This document shows positions 1 through 7,419 of a stretch of 64,000 nucleotides of DNA, in pieces. A model generated the notes under the pieces. It ran no database searches, was not told the origin of the DNA, and saw only the letters and a program-made list of their open reading frames with translations. Location of the stretch: NCBI RefSeq assembly GCF_029892425.1, contig NZ_JARXWB010000002.1, forward strand, positions 434,001-498,000, read 5' to 3'. Numbering within the stretch: position 1 is the first letter of the stretch; every line of letters begins with the position of its first letter. The position numbers were made by a program, and so were the translations under genes. Source of the DNA: Bradyrhizobium sp. BR13661. GTDB lineage: Bacteria; Pseudomonadota; Alphaproteobacteria; Rhizobiales; Xanthobacteraceae.

Positions 1-757
1 AGGCCTTGATGCCTTCCTTGATCTCGTCGCCGCGCATGCTGTCGCGGTGGCGCTGATCGGCAGCTCGCTCGTCGAGTTCGCCGCGGGCGAATTCGTTGAT
101 CGCGCGCTTCATGCCGCGCATCGCGTTCGGCGCGTTGCCGGCGAGGATGTCCGCGAGCTTGTCGACTTCCTCGTCGAGTGTCTCGACCGGCACCATGGCG
201 GTGAGATAGCCGATCCGCAGCATCTCCGGCGCGGTGATCTTCTGCGCGGTCAGGAACAGCTTCTTGGCGTTGTCAGCGCCGAGCCGCGTCACGTAGCGTT
301 TGATGCCGCTCCTGTAATAGTGCAGCCCGAGCCGAGCCGCGGGCATGAACATCTCGGCGGTATCGACGCCGATCCGGAAATCGCAGGCGAGCGCGAGGTC
401 GGTCGACCCGCCGTAAACGCCGCCATTGAGCCGGCAGATCGTCGGCACGCCGAGATCCTCGAGGCGGTTGACGACGATTTCGAATGCCGAGCCCGCGCTC
501 TGCTGCTCGTTGGCGCTCACCGCGCGCTCAGCGACCGAATTGAGATCGTAGCCGGCGGAGAACGCGCGTCCCGTGCCTGTCAGCACCAGCACGCGGATGG
601 CCGGATCGGCCTCGACCCGGTCAAACAGTTTTAGCATCTCGCCGAGATCCTCCGCCTGGAGCCGGTTGAGATGCTGCGGCCGGTTGAGGCGGATGGTGGC
701 GCGCGCGCTGATGATTTCGAGCACGGGGCTGCTTGCAGCGTCGGCTGTGTCCGACAT
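1..757 (-). CDS. enoyl-CoA hydratase/isomerase (crotonase) family protein, C-terminus cut by the window edge
   Basis: Reading leftward from the ATG at 757 gives about 252 residues before the window ends, with no stop, so the C-terminus lies outside. The protein has the crotonase pattern: an AFSAGYDL oxyanion segment followed by a GGVYGGSTDLALACD stretch. These enzymes hydrate, isomerise or cleave acyl-CoA thioesters in the cytosol. The two glutamates used by classical hydratases are not kept: the first is Asp (in STDLALACD) and the second is Ala (in MPAARLGL). Water addition is therefore doubtful, and an isomerase, hydrolase or non-catalytic role is possible. It lies 12 bp downstream of the channel gene stop on the same strand, so co-transcription is possible. 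Confidence 0.85.
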   Translation of the reverse strand, partial: MSDTADAASSPVLEIISARATIRLNRPQHLNRLQAEDLGEMLKLFDRVEADPAIRVLVLTGTGRAFSAGYDLNSVAERAVSANEQQSAGSAFEIVVNRLEDLGVPTICRLNGGVYGGSTDLALACDFRIGVDTAEMFMPAARLGLHYYRSGIKRYVTRLGADNAKKLFLTAQKITAPEMLRIGYLTAMVPVETLDEEVDKLADILAGNAPNAMRGMKRAINEFARGELDERAADQRHRDSMRGDEIKEGIKA

Positions 758-769
758 TCTTGTCTCCAG

Positions 770-1879
770 TTACTTGTTTTCAAGCGTGCGGCGCTTTGCT
801 TCCGCATCGATGGTTTCGGCGAGGTCAGGGTGCCGTGCCATCAACACGCGGAAGTCGACGAGGTCGAGCACCAGCAGCCGCGATACCTTCGTGGTCGAGA
901 CGTTGGCGCCGCGCATGTTGTTGCCGAGCAGCGCCATCTCGCCGAAGAAAGCGCCTTCGCCGAGCTGCACCTTCTTGCCGGGCAGGTCGACCTCGACCTC
1001 GCCGGCGGCGATGAAATACATGCAGTCCCCCTGCGTACCCTTGCGGATGATCATGGTGCGTGCCGGCAGCTCCATGGTGCGCAGCATGTGGGTGACGTCG
1101 GCGATGGCGGCAGGGCCCAGCGCTGCAAAGAATGGCACCTTGCTGACGGATTCCCAGGTCTTGAGGAAATTGTCGCGCCGCGTCTCCGCAGCGAAGCCGG
1201 TCGCGAGAATACCGGTCCAGAGGCCGAACACGCCAAGGCCGGAGATCATCACCAGCGCAGCCACCATGCGGCCGAGTGGCGTGACCGGCACGACGTCGCC
1301 ATAGCCTGTCGTGGTCAGCGTGACGACCGCCCACCATAGCGCGGCAGGCACGCTGCCGAACGTTTGCGGCTGAACATCCCGCTCCAGGAAATATTCGGCG
1401 ACGGAGGCGAGGAAGACGACCATCAGGAAAATCACGAGCACGCTGAGCAGCGGCCCCGATTCCAGCACGAGAACGCGGCGGAGCTGGCGCAGGCCGGGAA
1501 TGCCCGGCACGACCTTCAACACCCAGAGGACGCTCAACAACCACGCCGTCTTGGGCTCGGCGCCGAGCACCAGCGCGGCCGGTACGGCCAGCGCTCCGAC
1601 TGTGTCGACCAGCCCGGCGGAGGAGGACACATAGAGCGCCAGTCGTCCTTGTCGCGCCATATGGCGCAGCCGGACCACCCATTCGAACACGAAATAGACG
1701 AGGCTCGCCCAAAGCAGGAAATCGACCCAGCGGTGACCCGTCTCATAGGCCGGATTGAGCGTCAGCAGCACCATGCTGAGCACGCCGACAGTCACGGCCA
1801 CATAGGCCGCCTTGGTCATGTTGCGGCCGGCGGTCGCGGCCACGAACCGGGCCAGAGCGGGAAACATCGGCTTGGACAT
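770..1879 (-). CDS. cyclic-nucleotide-gated potassium channel (MlotiK1-like)
   Basis: Inner-membrane ion channel of 369 residues, close to the length of MlotiK1. About six hydrophobic segments cover residues 20-230. The selectivity filter TTTGYGD is at 189-195 and is followed by a long pore-lining helix (LVMISGLGVFGLWTGILATGF). Residues about 250-365 form a cyclic-nucleotide-binding domain with the phosphate-binding cassette FFGEMALLGNNMRGANV, where the phosphate-contacting Arg is kept. The S4 region has few positive charges, as in MlotiK1, which suggests ligand gating rather than voltage gating. The ATG at 1879 is preferred over an upstream in-frame start at 1963 because the extra 28 residues look non-coding. 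The family conducts K+ on cAMP binding; the physiological role here is unknown. Confidence 0.9.
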   Translation of the reverse strand: MSKPMFPALARFVAATAGRNMTKAAYVAVTVGVLSMVLLTLNPAYETGHRWVDFLLWASLVYFVFEWVVRLRHMARQGRLALYVSSSAGLVDTVGALAVPAALVLGAEPKTAWLLSVLWVLKVVPGIPGLRQLRRVLVLESGPLLSVLVIFLMVVFLASVAEYFLERDVQPQTFGSVPAALWWAVVTLTTTGYGDVVPVTPLGRMVAALVMISGLGVFGLWTGILATGFAAETRRDNFLKTWESVSKVPFFAALGPAAIADVTHMLRTMELPARTMIIRKGTQGDCMYFIAAGEVEVDLPGKKVQLGEGAFFGEMALLGNNMRGANVSTTKVSRLLVLDLVDFRVLMARHPDLAETIDAEAKRRTLENK

Positions 1880-2016
1880 GCGGGATGATGGCTCGGTCTG
1901 GGCTCTTGCGGTCCCAGGTTGGGACTTGCGCGCCAAAGTGCATGCCCGTACCGAGGCCGTCAACGACAGGTGTTGGCCTTCGTTTCAGGTGGGTAATTTC
2001 GGGGCCGGCGAGGCCG

Positions 2017-2235
2017 TCACTTGAAATGTGGGGGCTCGTCATAGCCCCGGCGGCTGCTCAAAAACAGTAGCATCATCAAGCCGATGCCGACGACCACGGA
2101 GAACCCCGCGCCGAGCGCCAGTGCCACGTAACCTTCCGGCGGGATGGGCTCGCCACTGACAGCCATGGCCGAATAGGCGAAGTAACCGACCGCAACCAGC
2201 ATTCCCAGCAGGATGATGAGAAGGAGTATACGCAT
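2017..2235 (-). CDS. small two-helix membrane protein
   Basis: A 72-residue protein with two strongly hydrophobic segments (about residues 2-22 and 34-57), a short loop between them, and a charged tail SRRGYDEPPHFK. The start at 2235 is chosen because GGAGAG stands 7 nt upstream, whereas the longer frame back to 2265 adds only a polar, unlikely leader. I do not recognise a named family. It is probably an inner-membrane protein with the tail in the cytosol. It is unclear whether it is co-transcribed with the neighbouring TAXI-type gene; about 120 bp separate them. Confidence 0.7.
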   Translation of the reverse strand: MRILLLIILLGMLVAVGYFAYSAMAVSGEPIPPEGYVALALGAGFSVVVGIGLMMLLFLSSRRGYDEPPHFK

Positions 2236-2354
2236 GGTGCGCTCTCCGGTTGTGCCGGTAACCAACGGTTGCTCCGGGACACGGTTCCACAGGCGACCGG
2301 CGGCGATCTGCTAGAATCACAAGCCTATTGGGGCCCAAGGCACGAATCGATAGG

Positions 2355-3803
2355 TCAGGCACTCTGAGCTGTCTTCACCACCACGACGTTGGTGTCGTCC
2401 TGCGGGGGCGGAAGGGCCTGGTAGGTCGTCTTCTCGATTTCGCTGGCATGCCGCTTCAGGTAGTCACGGCGCATTCCGATGTCGTCACGGACAAATTCGT
2501 AGCCAAGCTTGAACGTATCAAGTCCGTCGGTACTGATGGTGCCGTCGCGCAAGCCGATCACCGCGCCCCGCAAGATGCTCTCGAGCTCGTCCTGGAGACA
2601 TTCGAGCTGGTCCAGCGAACTGGCATGTTCGATCCTTTCGCCGATGCAGAGGATGGCGGTGGAGAGTTCGCTAGCCTTTTCCGGCGCGACGCGGGTGATC
2701 TTGGCGTAGATCGCGGCGAAGATGGAGCCGATGACGCTGAGCGCGGCGGCGCCCAGATACATCATGTCGCTGTATTTATCCATGAACGACTTGGTGTCGT
2801 CGTTGATGTAGTCGGCAGCGCCCTGGTGCGCCATCACGTAGGCGTCCTTCTCGACGGAGGCCGGCTCGATATGGGTCGCAAAACCGCTGTCGAGTCCGAG
2901 CGCGGATTTGTTCTCGTAGACGATGCGCGCGATATCGCCGGCGGTGGTCGCCGACATCTTGGATTGCGCGACCAGCAGCCATTCGAGACCGATCGTATCG
3001 AGGTCATCGTCGGGAATTTCGGGGGAAGCGGACAGCGTGCCGGCTGTCAGCGTCTCGTCGGATATGCCGGGGAATTTGCGCGTCAGCGCCTTGGCTTCGT
3101 CGATCGCATTTAGGGTGAAGCCGCCGCGCTTGGCGACCTGCTCATAGGCCTTGTCGCGCACGGCCTTGGAGGCGTGGACGATGGCGATCACCGCATTGAA
3201 GCCGCTGGCCGGCGCGAACAGCTTGTCCAGGGTCGTGCCCTGCGGCGCCATCAGGATCTTCGCTGCGTCGGGGCTGTCAGGTGCGATATCGAGGAGATTG
3301 CGGACGAAGGCGAGCGAGGCATCGCTGTCGGCGAGAACCGCAACTTTTTTCTTCTTCAGCTCGGCCAGCGACTTGATCTTCTTGTTGCCGGGGCCGAGCA
3401 GGAGCACGAGATCGTGCTCCAGCAGCGCCAGCGAGCGCGCTCGCAATGGCACCTTGGCGTCGGTGCGCAGGATGACAAGATCGGCCTGCTTGCGGTCGAA
3501 TTGCGCGATCGCCTTGGCGCTGTCCGGGTTGTTGACGATCTTGATCCGGAAACGCGAGCCGTTGTTCTTCAGCAGCGTGGCGAGCTTGCTTGCGAACAGC
3601 GCCTCGTCGCTGTTGGGAGTGCCAACGGCAAAGGTCAGCGTCTCCGAATTGTGCAACCAGGTGCGGCCGGCCCAGACGGTCGCCAGCGACAGCAGCAGGG
3701 TCAGGACGACATACAGCAGGACCTGCTGCTGATTGGTCTTGATCACCTTTGGGCGCCGTGGCGGCGGGAATTCGGTCGACGAGGTCGGGCCTTCAGCACT
3801 CAT
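2355..3803 (-). CDS. TAXI-family (TRAP-associated) solute-binding-like protein, membrane anchored
   Basis: A 482-residue protein. An N-terminal transmembrane helix (about residues 27-46) precedes a periplasmic binding domain of the TAXI/NMT1 kind: TFAVGTPNSDEALFASKLA, a QADLVILRTDA strand and a KSLAELKKKKVAV strand. A second helix lies near residues 345-367 and is followed by a cytosolic tail of about 115 residues that looks helical. Ordinary TAXI proteins are secreted and end after the binding domain, so the second helix and tail suggest a sensor or scaffold use rather than simple transport. No TRAP permease gene is adjacent. The start at 3803 avoids a proline-rich leader in the longer frame back to 3848. 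The ligand is unknown. Confidence 0.75.
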   Translation of the reverse strand: MSAEGPTSSTEFPPPRRPKVIKTNQQQVLLYVVLTLLLSLATVWAGRTWLHNSETLTFAVGTPNSDEALFASKLATLLKNNGSRFRIKIVNNPDSAKAIAQFDRKQADLVILRTDAKVPLRARSLALLEHDLVLLLGPGNKKIKSLAELKKKKVAVLADSDASLAFVRNLLDIAPDSPDAAKILMAPQGTTLDKLFAPASGFNAVIAIVHASKAVRDKAYEQVAKRGGFTLNAIDEAKALTRKFPGISDETLTAGTLSASPEIPDDDLDTIGLEWLLVAQSKMSATTAGDIARIVYENKSALGLDSGFATHIEPASVEKDAYVMAHQGAADYINDDTKSFMDKYSDMMYLGAAALSVIGSIFAAIYAKITRVAPEKASELSTAILCIGERIEHASSLDQLECLQDELESILRGAVIGLRDGTISTDGLDTFKLGYEFVRDDIGMRRDYLKRHASEIEKTTYQALPPPQDDTNVVVVKTAQSA

Positions 3804-4165
3804 GGCAGAACCTGGCCTTATTCGTTGGATGGCGGGCGGCACGACCATCGCCGGCGGCCCGCGAAAATTTTGTAAGCGTCTGAAAAAAGAACGATAATCC
3901 TCTACCTCAGGATGATAGCCCTCCAGTGCTGGAAAGCAAATTCCGCGCCGGAGGTAACCTTACTCAAGCCGACCACCCGTGGTGGCCATCCTATCACCGT
4001 TTGGCCACACTTGGCGATTTTCCGGTTCCCCCGGCTGCATTCCGGCGCGGGAGATGTCATAAATCATCGGTCCCGATGATCTGACGGGTCCAAGAAGAAG
4101 TTGCGCTGAACGCTCCATTTTTTCTTTTCGAGTCAACGAGGGCGTCGGCTTTGTCGTTTCCACCC
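3804..4165. other. gene-free interval with a perfect palindrome
   Basis: About 360 bp between the divergent TAXI-type gene and the DUF3307 gene. Open frames here are short and lack plausible starts. It contains a perfect inverted repeat at 4063-4080 (arms ATCATCGG and CCGATGAT, 2-bp spacer) about 85 bp upstream of the DUF3307 start, and a shorter CCACC/GGTGG repeat near 3975. Both are reasonable protein-binding sites, but no partner is evident. Confidence 0.5.
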
Positions 4166-4552
4166 ATGTCATCGGCAGTTCCGGTCGAAGCGCTCATTGG
4201 CTGGATGTTGTTGCTCACTTTCAAGCACATCATCGCCGATTTCGTTTTGCAGACTGCCTGGATGGCACATGGCAAGGACCAGAAGCACGGCTGGGCTTTG
4301 CCACTCCTGGTCCATTGCCTCATTCACTTTGCGGTTGCGTTGCCGCTGATCCTGATCGTGGCGCCGAAATTCTGGTTCGTGGCGCTGATTGACTTCGTCA
4401 TCCACATCACGATCGATCGCGCCAAGGGTTTGGTCTCGGCCAATTTGGGCGTCAACCAGGAGCACCCGTGGTTCTGGACCTTGATCGGCGTCGATCAGGC
4501 ATTGCACCACCTGACCGGCTTCGGTCTCTCCATCTTCATGGCGGCGAACTAA
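4166..4552 (+). CDS. DUF3307 family membrane protein
   Basis: A 128-residue membrane protein with about four hydrophobic segments. It has the DUF3307 layout: FKHIIADFVLQTAWMAHGK near the N-terminus, a conserved HCLIH, a DFVIHITIDRAKG segment and a C-terminal DQALHHLTGF. The repeated His/Asp residues at membrane borders could bind metal, but no function is established for the family that I can name with confidence. The ATG at 4166 is used; a TTG at 4151 would add five residues. The gene is monocistronic, with a repeat element directly downstream. Confidence 0.8.
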   Translation: MSSAVPVEALIGWMLLLTFKHIIADFVLQTAWMAHGKDQKHGWALPLLVHCLIHFAVALPLILIVAPKFWFVALIDFVIHITIDRAKGLVSANLGVNQEHPWFWTLIGVDQALHHLTGFGLSIFMAAN

Positions 4553-4560
4553 GGCCACCT

Positions 4561-4614
4561 GGACCCCATCCCGAGGAGCCTGCCAAAGGCAGTCGTCTCG
4601 AAGGACGGCCGCGA
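4561..4614. repeat. REP-like intergenic palindrome
   Basis: Immediately after the DUF3307 stop lies an imperfect stem of the form CCGAGGAGCC...GGCAGTCGTCTCGAAGGACGGCC. From memory, this resembles a repeat family scattered through Bradyrhizobium intergenic DNA. It may also act as a 3' hairpin for the upstream transcript. Confidence 0.5.
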
Positions 4615-4760
4615 GGCACCGCCAACGCTGTATTCAACCCGGTAGGGCCGGGCTCCGATTCGCGGCATAAGGGCAAGGACACCGGGTGACTACCGCCCGC
4701 CGTGGTTAACCTTTCATTAGAGAATTACGCGGCATCTTCCCGACACGAGGGAGAACTGCA

Positions 4761-5159
4761 ATGTTTTCAAGCCGCGACGCTTACGAAAGCGATTTCTGCC
4801 CGGTTCGCGACGAGCTCCTTGGCGAGATGTATCGCGCCAGCGAGAGCGGCCTGCCGAGGCTGGTTGAGAGTGTTTCCCCTGATGCCCGCGCCAGGCTGGC
4901 GCTGTTCTGCTATCGCCGCAGCCATCTTCATTCGCTGGCCGTTGCGATCGCAGCCAGTTGCAGCGAACGCGACCTGATCGAGAACGGGGGCCGTGTCGGG
5001 TCGACGCTCTATGCGCTGTCGCGCGAGAACTCGACCAAATCTTCGCCTTCGCTGCCGGGTGGCCGCAAGCCGATCACGCTGTCGACCAAGCCGCTCTCGG
5101 TGCTCGCACCGCTGGACGACGAAATCGACGACGAGATCAGCGAAGCCATCCCGGCCTAA
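4761..5159 (+). CDS. hypothetical protein
   Basis: A 132-residue soluble protein preceded by a good ribosome binding site (GGGAGA, 7 nt before the ATG). The N-terminal 75 residues look helical and contain two Cys and several Arg/His (FCYRRSHLHSLAVAIAASCSE). The C-terminal third is low in complexity and ends in an acidic stretch (LDDEIDDEISEAIPA). No domain is recognised. Its last 4 bp overlap the end of the convergent cysteine-cluster gene. Confidence 0.7.
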   Translation: MFSSRDAYESDFCPVRDELLGEMYRASESGLPRLVESVSPDARARLALFCYRRSHLHSLAVAIAASCSERDLIENGGRVGSTLYALSRENSTKSSPSLPGGRKPITLSTKPLSVLAPLDDEIDDEISEAIPA

Positions 5160-5479
5160 GCGGTCTCTATCGTCGGCAGCCCGAACTTCCGGCGTGCCAT
5201 CGCGCATTCGGCGTCTCCAGGCATGCAGGTGCGGCACACCTCCGGCCGCACGGCATAGATGCCGCACGCGGTTGCCTTGCCAATCTCCCCTTGCAACGCA
5301 GAACAGCGATCGCCCTCGCAGCGCATGCCGGATTGGCGCTCGTTGACGAGCGTCTCCGGGATCAACGCAAGCTCCTCGTCGCTCTCGATCGAGAAGCGCG
5401 GCCAGTTCTGCGAATAGCCGCAGCAGGCGCCGCAGCTCTGACAGCAGCTCGAGAGATCGATCCCTTCCATCAACGTCAT
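5156..5479 (-). CDS. YkgJ-like cysteine cluster protein
   Basis: A 107-residue protein with many cysteines in the YkgJ/zinc-or-iron-chelating arrangement: CCQSCGACC near the N-terminus, then CEGDRC, CGIYAVRPEVCRTC and a final Cys. Proteins of this family are thought to bind a metal or Fe-S cluster; the reaction is not known. The ATG at 5479 overlaps the stop of the WYL regulator gene by 4 bp (ATGA), which points to translational coupling and a shared operon. The longer frame back to 5518 would overlap the upstream gene much more and is less likely. Confidence 0.8.
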   Translation of the reverse strand: MTLMEGIDLSSCCQSCGACCGYSQNWPRFSIESDEELALIPETLVNERQSGMRCEGDRCSALQGEIGKATACGIYAVRPEVCRTCMPGDAECAMARRKFGLPTIETA

Positions 5480-6174
5480 GTGTCCTTCGGCGGGCCCCAG
5501 ACCAGGCTTTGCCGCCATTTCGCGCGCAGCACGTCGCGCCTTTCAGGATATCTTTCGTCGAGATAAGTCGCATCGACGACGCGGTCGGTGCGGAAGCTGC
5601 GGAAGTCGCTGCGCAGTTCGCACCAGGCCGCGAGCAGGCGCACGGCTTCGAGATAACCGACCGAGATCGGCCAGATCATGCGCTCGCTGAGGCGGCCCTG
5701 CTCGTCGCGATAGTGCAGCATGATCTTCTTGCCCTCGTGAATCTGCGTGCGCGTGCGCGCCATGTCGAGACGGTCAGGCTCCCTGTTCCAGCTCGGACGC
5801 GCGCGGCTCGCCGGCTCCAGCACGAAGGGGCGCAGCCGCTCAGGCACGGTGTCGGCGATCTTGGCCATCAGATCTTCCGCCGCGCGCGCCAGCGCGGAAT
5901 CGGCGTGGCCCGCGACCCATTGTGCGCCCAGCACGGCGGCCTCGATCTCGTCGGGTGTCAGCATCAAGGGCGGCAGGTCAAAGCCCTTTTCCAGAATGTA
6001 GCCCATGCCGGCTTCGCCACGGATCGGCACGCGCTGGCCCATCAGCGTTGCGATATCGCGATAGATGGTGCGCTTCGATGTCTCGAGCTCGGCCGCAATC
6101 GCATCCGCCGTCAGCGGCTTACGGGTGCGCCTCAGCACCTGGATGATCTGAAACAGCCGGTCGGCGCGTCTCAT
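5476..6174 (-). CDS. YafY-like HTH/WYL-domain transcriptional regulator
   Basis: A 232-residue regulator. The N-terminus carries an HTH_11-type winged helix (RADRLFQIIQVLRRTRKPLTADAIAAELETSKRTIYRDI). Residues about 140-205 form a WYL-type ligand-binding domain (KIMLHYRDEQGRLSERMIWPISVGYLEAVRLLAAWCELR). The family senses small ligands or nucleic acids through the WYL fold. It is the first gene of a coupled pair with the cysteine-cluster protein, and is divergent from a small gene and a GST-like gene, which are possible targets. Confidence 0.85.
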   Translation of the reverse strand: MRRADRLFQIIQVLRRTRKPLTADAIAAELETSKRTIYRDIATLMGQRVPIRGEAGMGYILEKGFDLPPLMLTPDEIEAAVLGAQWVAGHADSALARAAEDLMAKIADTVPERLRPFVLEPASRARPSWNREPDRLDMARTRTQIHEGKKIMLHYRDEQGRLSERMIWPISVGYLEAVRLLAAWCELRSDFRSFRTDRVVDATYLDERYPERRDVLRAKWRQSLVWGPPKDT

Positions 6175-6286
6175 GACAATTCTCTCATCGGGGGCAGGTC
6201 AGAAAACGGCGCTTGGCTGCTGACAGGATGTTGGCAGCAGGGGAGTTCTATACCGGGACAACACATCGACTGAAGAGGATTTGTCC

Positions 6287-6574
6287 ATGATCATTCCAAC
6301 CCATCTCGGTCCGGCCGGCCCGTTGTGGCGGGCACAGGCCTCGTTGCATGCCTTGCTGTATGTCCGGGCCTTCAGCCGCCTGACGTTTCTCGATCTCACC
6401 GTCGTCGACCTCCGCGTTGCGCTCGCGACCATGCTGACAAACTCGCTGATCCAGGCTGCGGACGCGCTGGTCCGCCATGTGGTTCGTAGTGTCATGGGCC
6501 GCGCCTGGCGGGGGGCCCGTTTCGCAGAAGATATCACGGCTGCTGCCACCATGGTGGCAGCAGCCCGTCACTAG
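6287..6574 (+). CDS. small hypothetical protein
   Basis: A 95-residue frame in the gap between the WYL regulator and the GST-like gene. It has a clear ribosome binding site (GAAGAGGA, about 7 nt before the ATG) and GC-rich third codon positions like its neighbours, which favour a real gene. The protein is mildly hydrophobic and Arg/Ala-rich, with no recognisable domain. It is divergent from the regulator and ends 37 bp before the GST-like gene, so it may share that transcript. Without homologue data it remains uncertain. Confidence 0.5.
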   Translation: MIIPTHLGPAGPLWRAQASLHALLYVRAFSRLTFLDLTVVDLRVALATMLTNSLIQAADALVRHVVRSVMGRAWRGARFAEDITAAATMVAAARH

Positions 6575-6611
6575 GTTCCGTCAACTCTTTGGGTCGTTCA
6601 GGAGAGCTTTC

Positions 6612-7340
6612 ATGATCACGCTTTACGGCTTTGGCGCCGGCTTCGGCCTGCCGGAAATCAGCCCCTTCGTCACCAAGACGGAGGTGCAGCTCAAGATGGC
6701 GGGACTGCCCTACCGGAAGGAACGCGCGATGCCGCCGGCATCGCCCAAGGGGCAACTGCCGTTCATCGATGATGGCGGAGAGGCAGTGGCCGATTCCACC
6801 TTCATCCGCGCCCATATCGAGCGCCGTTACGGCTTCGACTTCGACGCCGGCCTGTCCCTGCAGGAGCGTGCGCAGGCCTGGGCATTTGAGCGCATGATCG
6901 AGCATCACGTCTATTGGGCGTTGATCGGCGCGCGCTGGGTCGATGCTGCCAATTTCGCCAAAGGACCGGCGCATTTCTTCGACGGCGCACCCGAGCATAA
7001 TCGCGAGAAGCTGCGCGAGGATGCGCAATTCCGCGTCGCCGAGAACTATCTGCTCTCCGGTCTTGGTCGCCATGGACCGGATGACGACGTCGATCTCGCG
7101 GTACGTTCGCTGTTTGCCCTTTCAGTGCAGCTCGGCGACAAGTCCTATCTGATGGGCAACAAGCCCAGTGGTGTCGATGCGACCGCGTTCGGCGCGCTCG
7201 CCGGCATTTTGACGCCGTTCTTCGAATCCAGCCTGCGCGAGCGCGCGGAAGGGTTTTCAAACCTCACAGCCTATGTCGACCGGATGATGGACACATACTA
7301 CCCGGAGTTCGCCTGGACACCGCTGCGGCAGGCCGCCTGA
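6612..7340 (+). CDS. glutathione S-transferase family protein
   Basis: A 242-residue cytosolic protein. The N-terminal thioredoxin-like domain starts MITLYGFGAGFGLPEISPFVTKTEV and contains the cis-Pro segment GQLPFIDDGG. The C-terminal helical domain spans about residues 85-230. The pattern resembles the GST_N_4/GST_C_6 (Tom37/FAX-like) branch rather than classical detoxifying GSTs; the substrate is unknown. The ATG at 6612 has AGGAGAG 5 nt upstream, and the longer frame back to 6477 has no such signal. Confidence 0.85.
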   Translation: MITLYGFGAGFGLPEISPFVTKTEVQLKMAGLPYRKERAMPPASPKGQLPFIDDGGEAVADSTFIRAHIERRYGFDFDAGLSLQERAQAWAFERMIEHHVYWALIGARWVDAANFAKGPAHFFDGAPEHNREKLREDAQFRVAENYLLSGLGRHGPDDDVDLAVRSLFALSVQLGDKSYLMGNKPSGVDATAFGALAGILTPFFESSLRERAEGFSNLTAYVDRMMDTYYPEFAWTPLRQAA

Positions 7341-7360
7341 CGCAAGCGCACGGGACCCAT

Positions 7361-7392
7361 AAAAAGAAAAGAGCCGGCCATCAGGCCGGCTC
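7361..7392 (-). terminator. intrinsic terminator of the hydroxycinnamate operon
   Basis: On the minus strand a perfect 9-bp GC-rich stem (GAGCCGGCC/GGCCGGCTC, loop TGAT) is followed by TTTTCTTTTT. It lies 28 bp after the stop of the binding-protein gene, so it closes the leftward operon that starts near 12.6 kb. Confidence 0.85.
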
Positions 7393-7419
7393 TCGTCGTC
7401 TCAGCACTCTCGCCGCGCT

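Noticed and set aside
6199..6552. 117-codon minus-strand frame upstream of the WYL regulator
   Set aside because: Ser/Arg/Thr-rich with no ribosome site; the plus-strand frame at 6287-6574 has better start signals and codon use.
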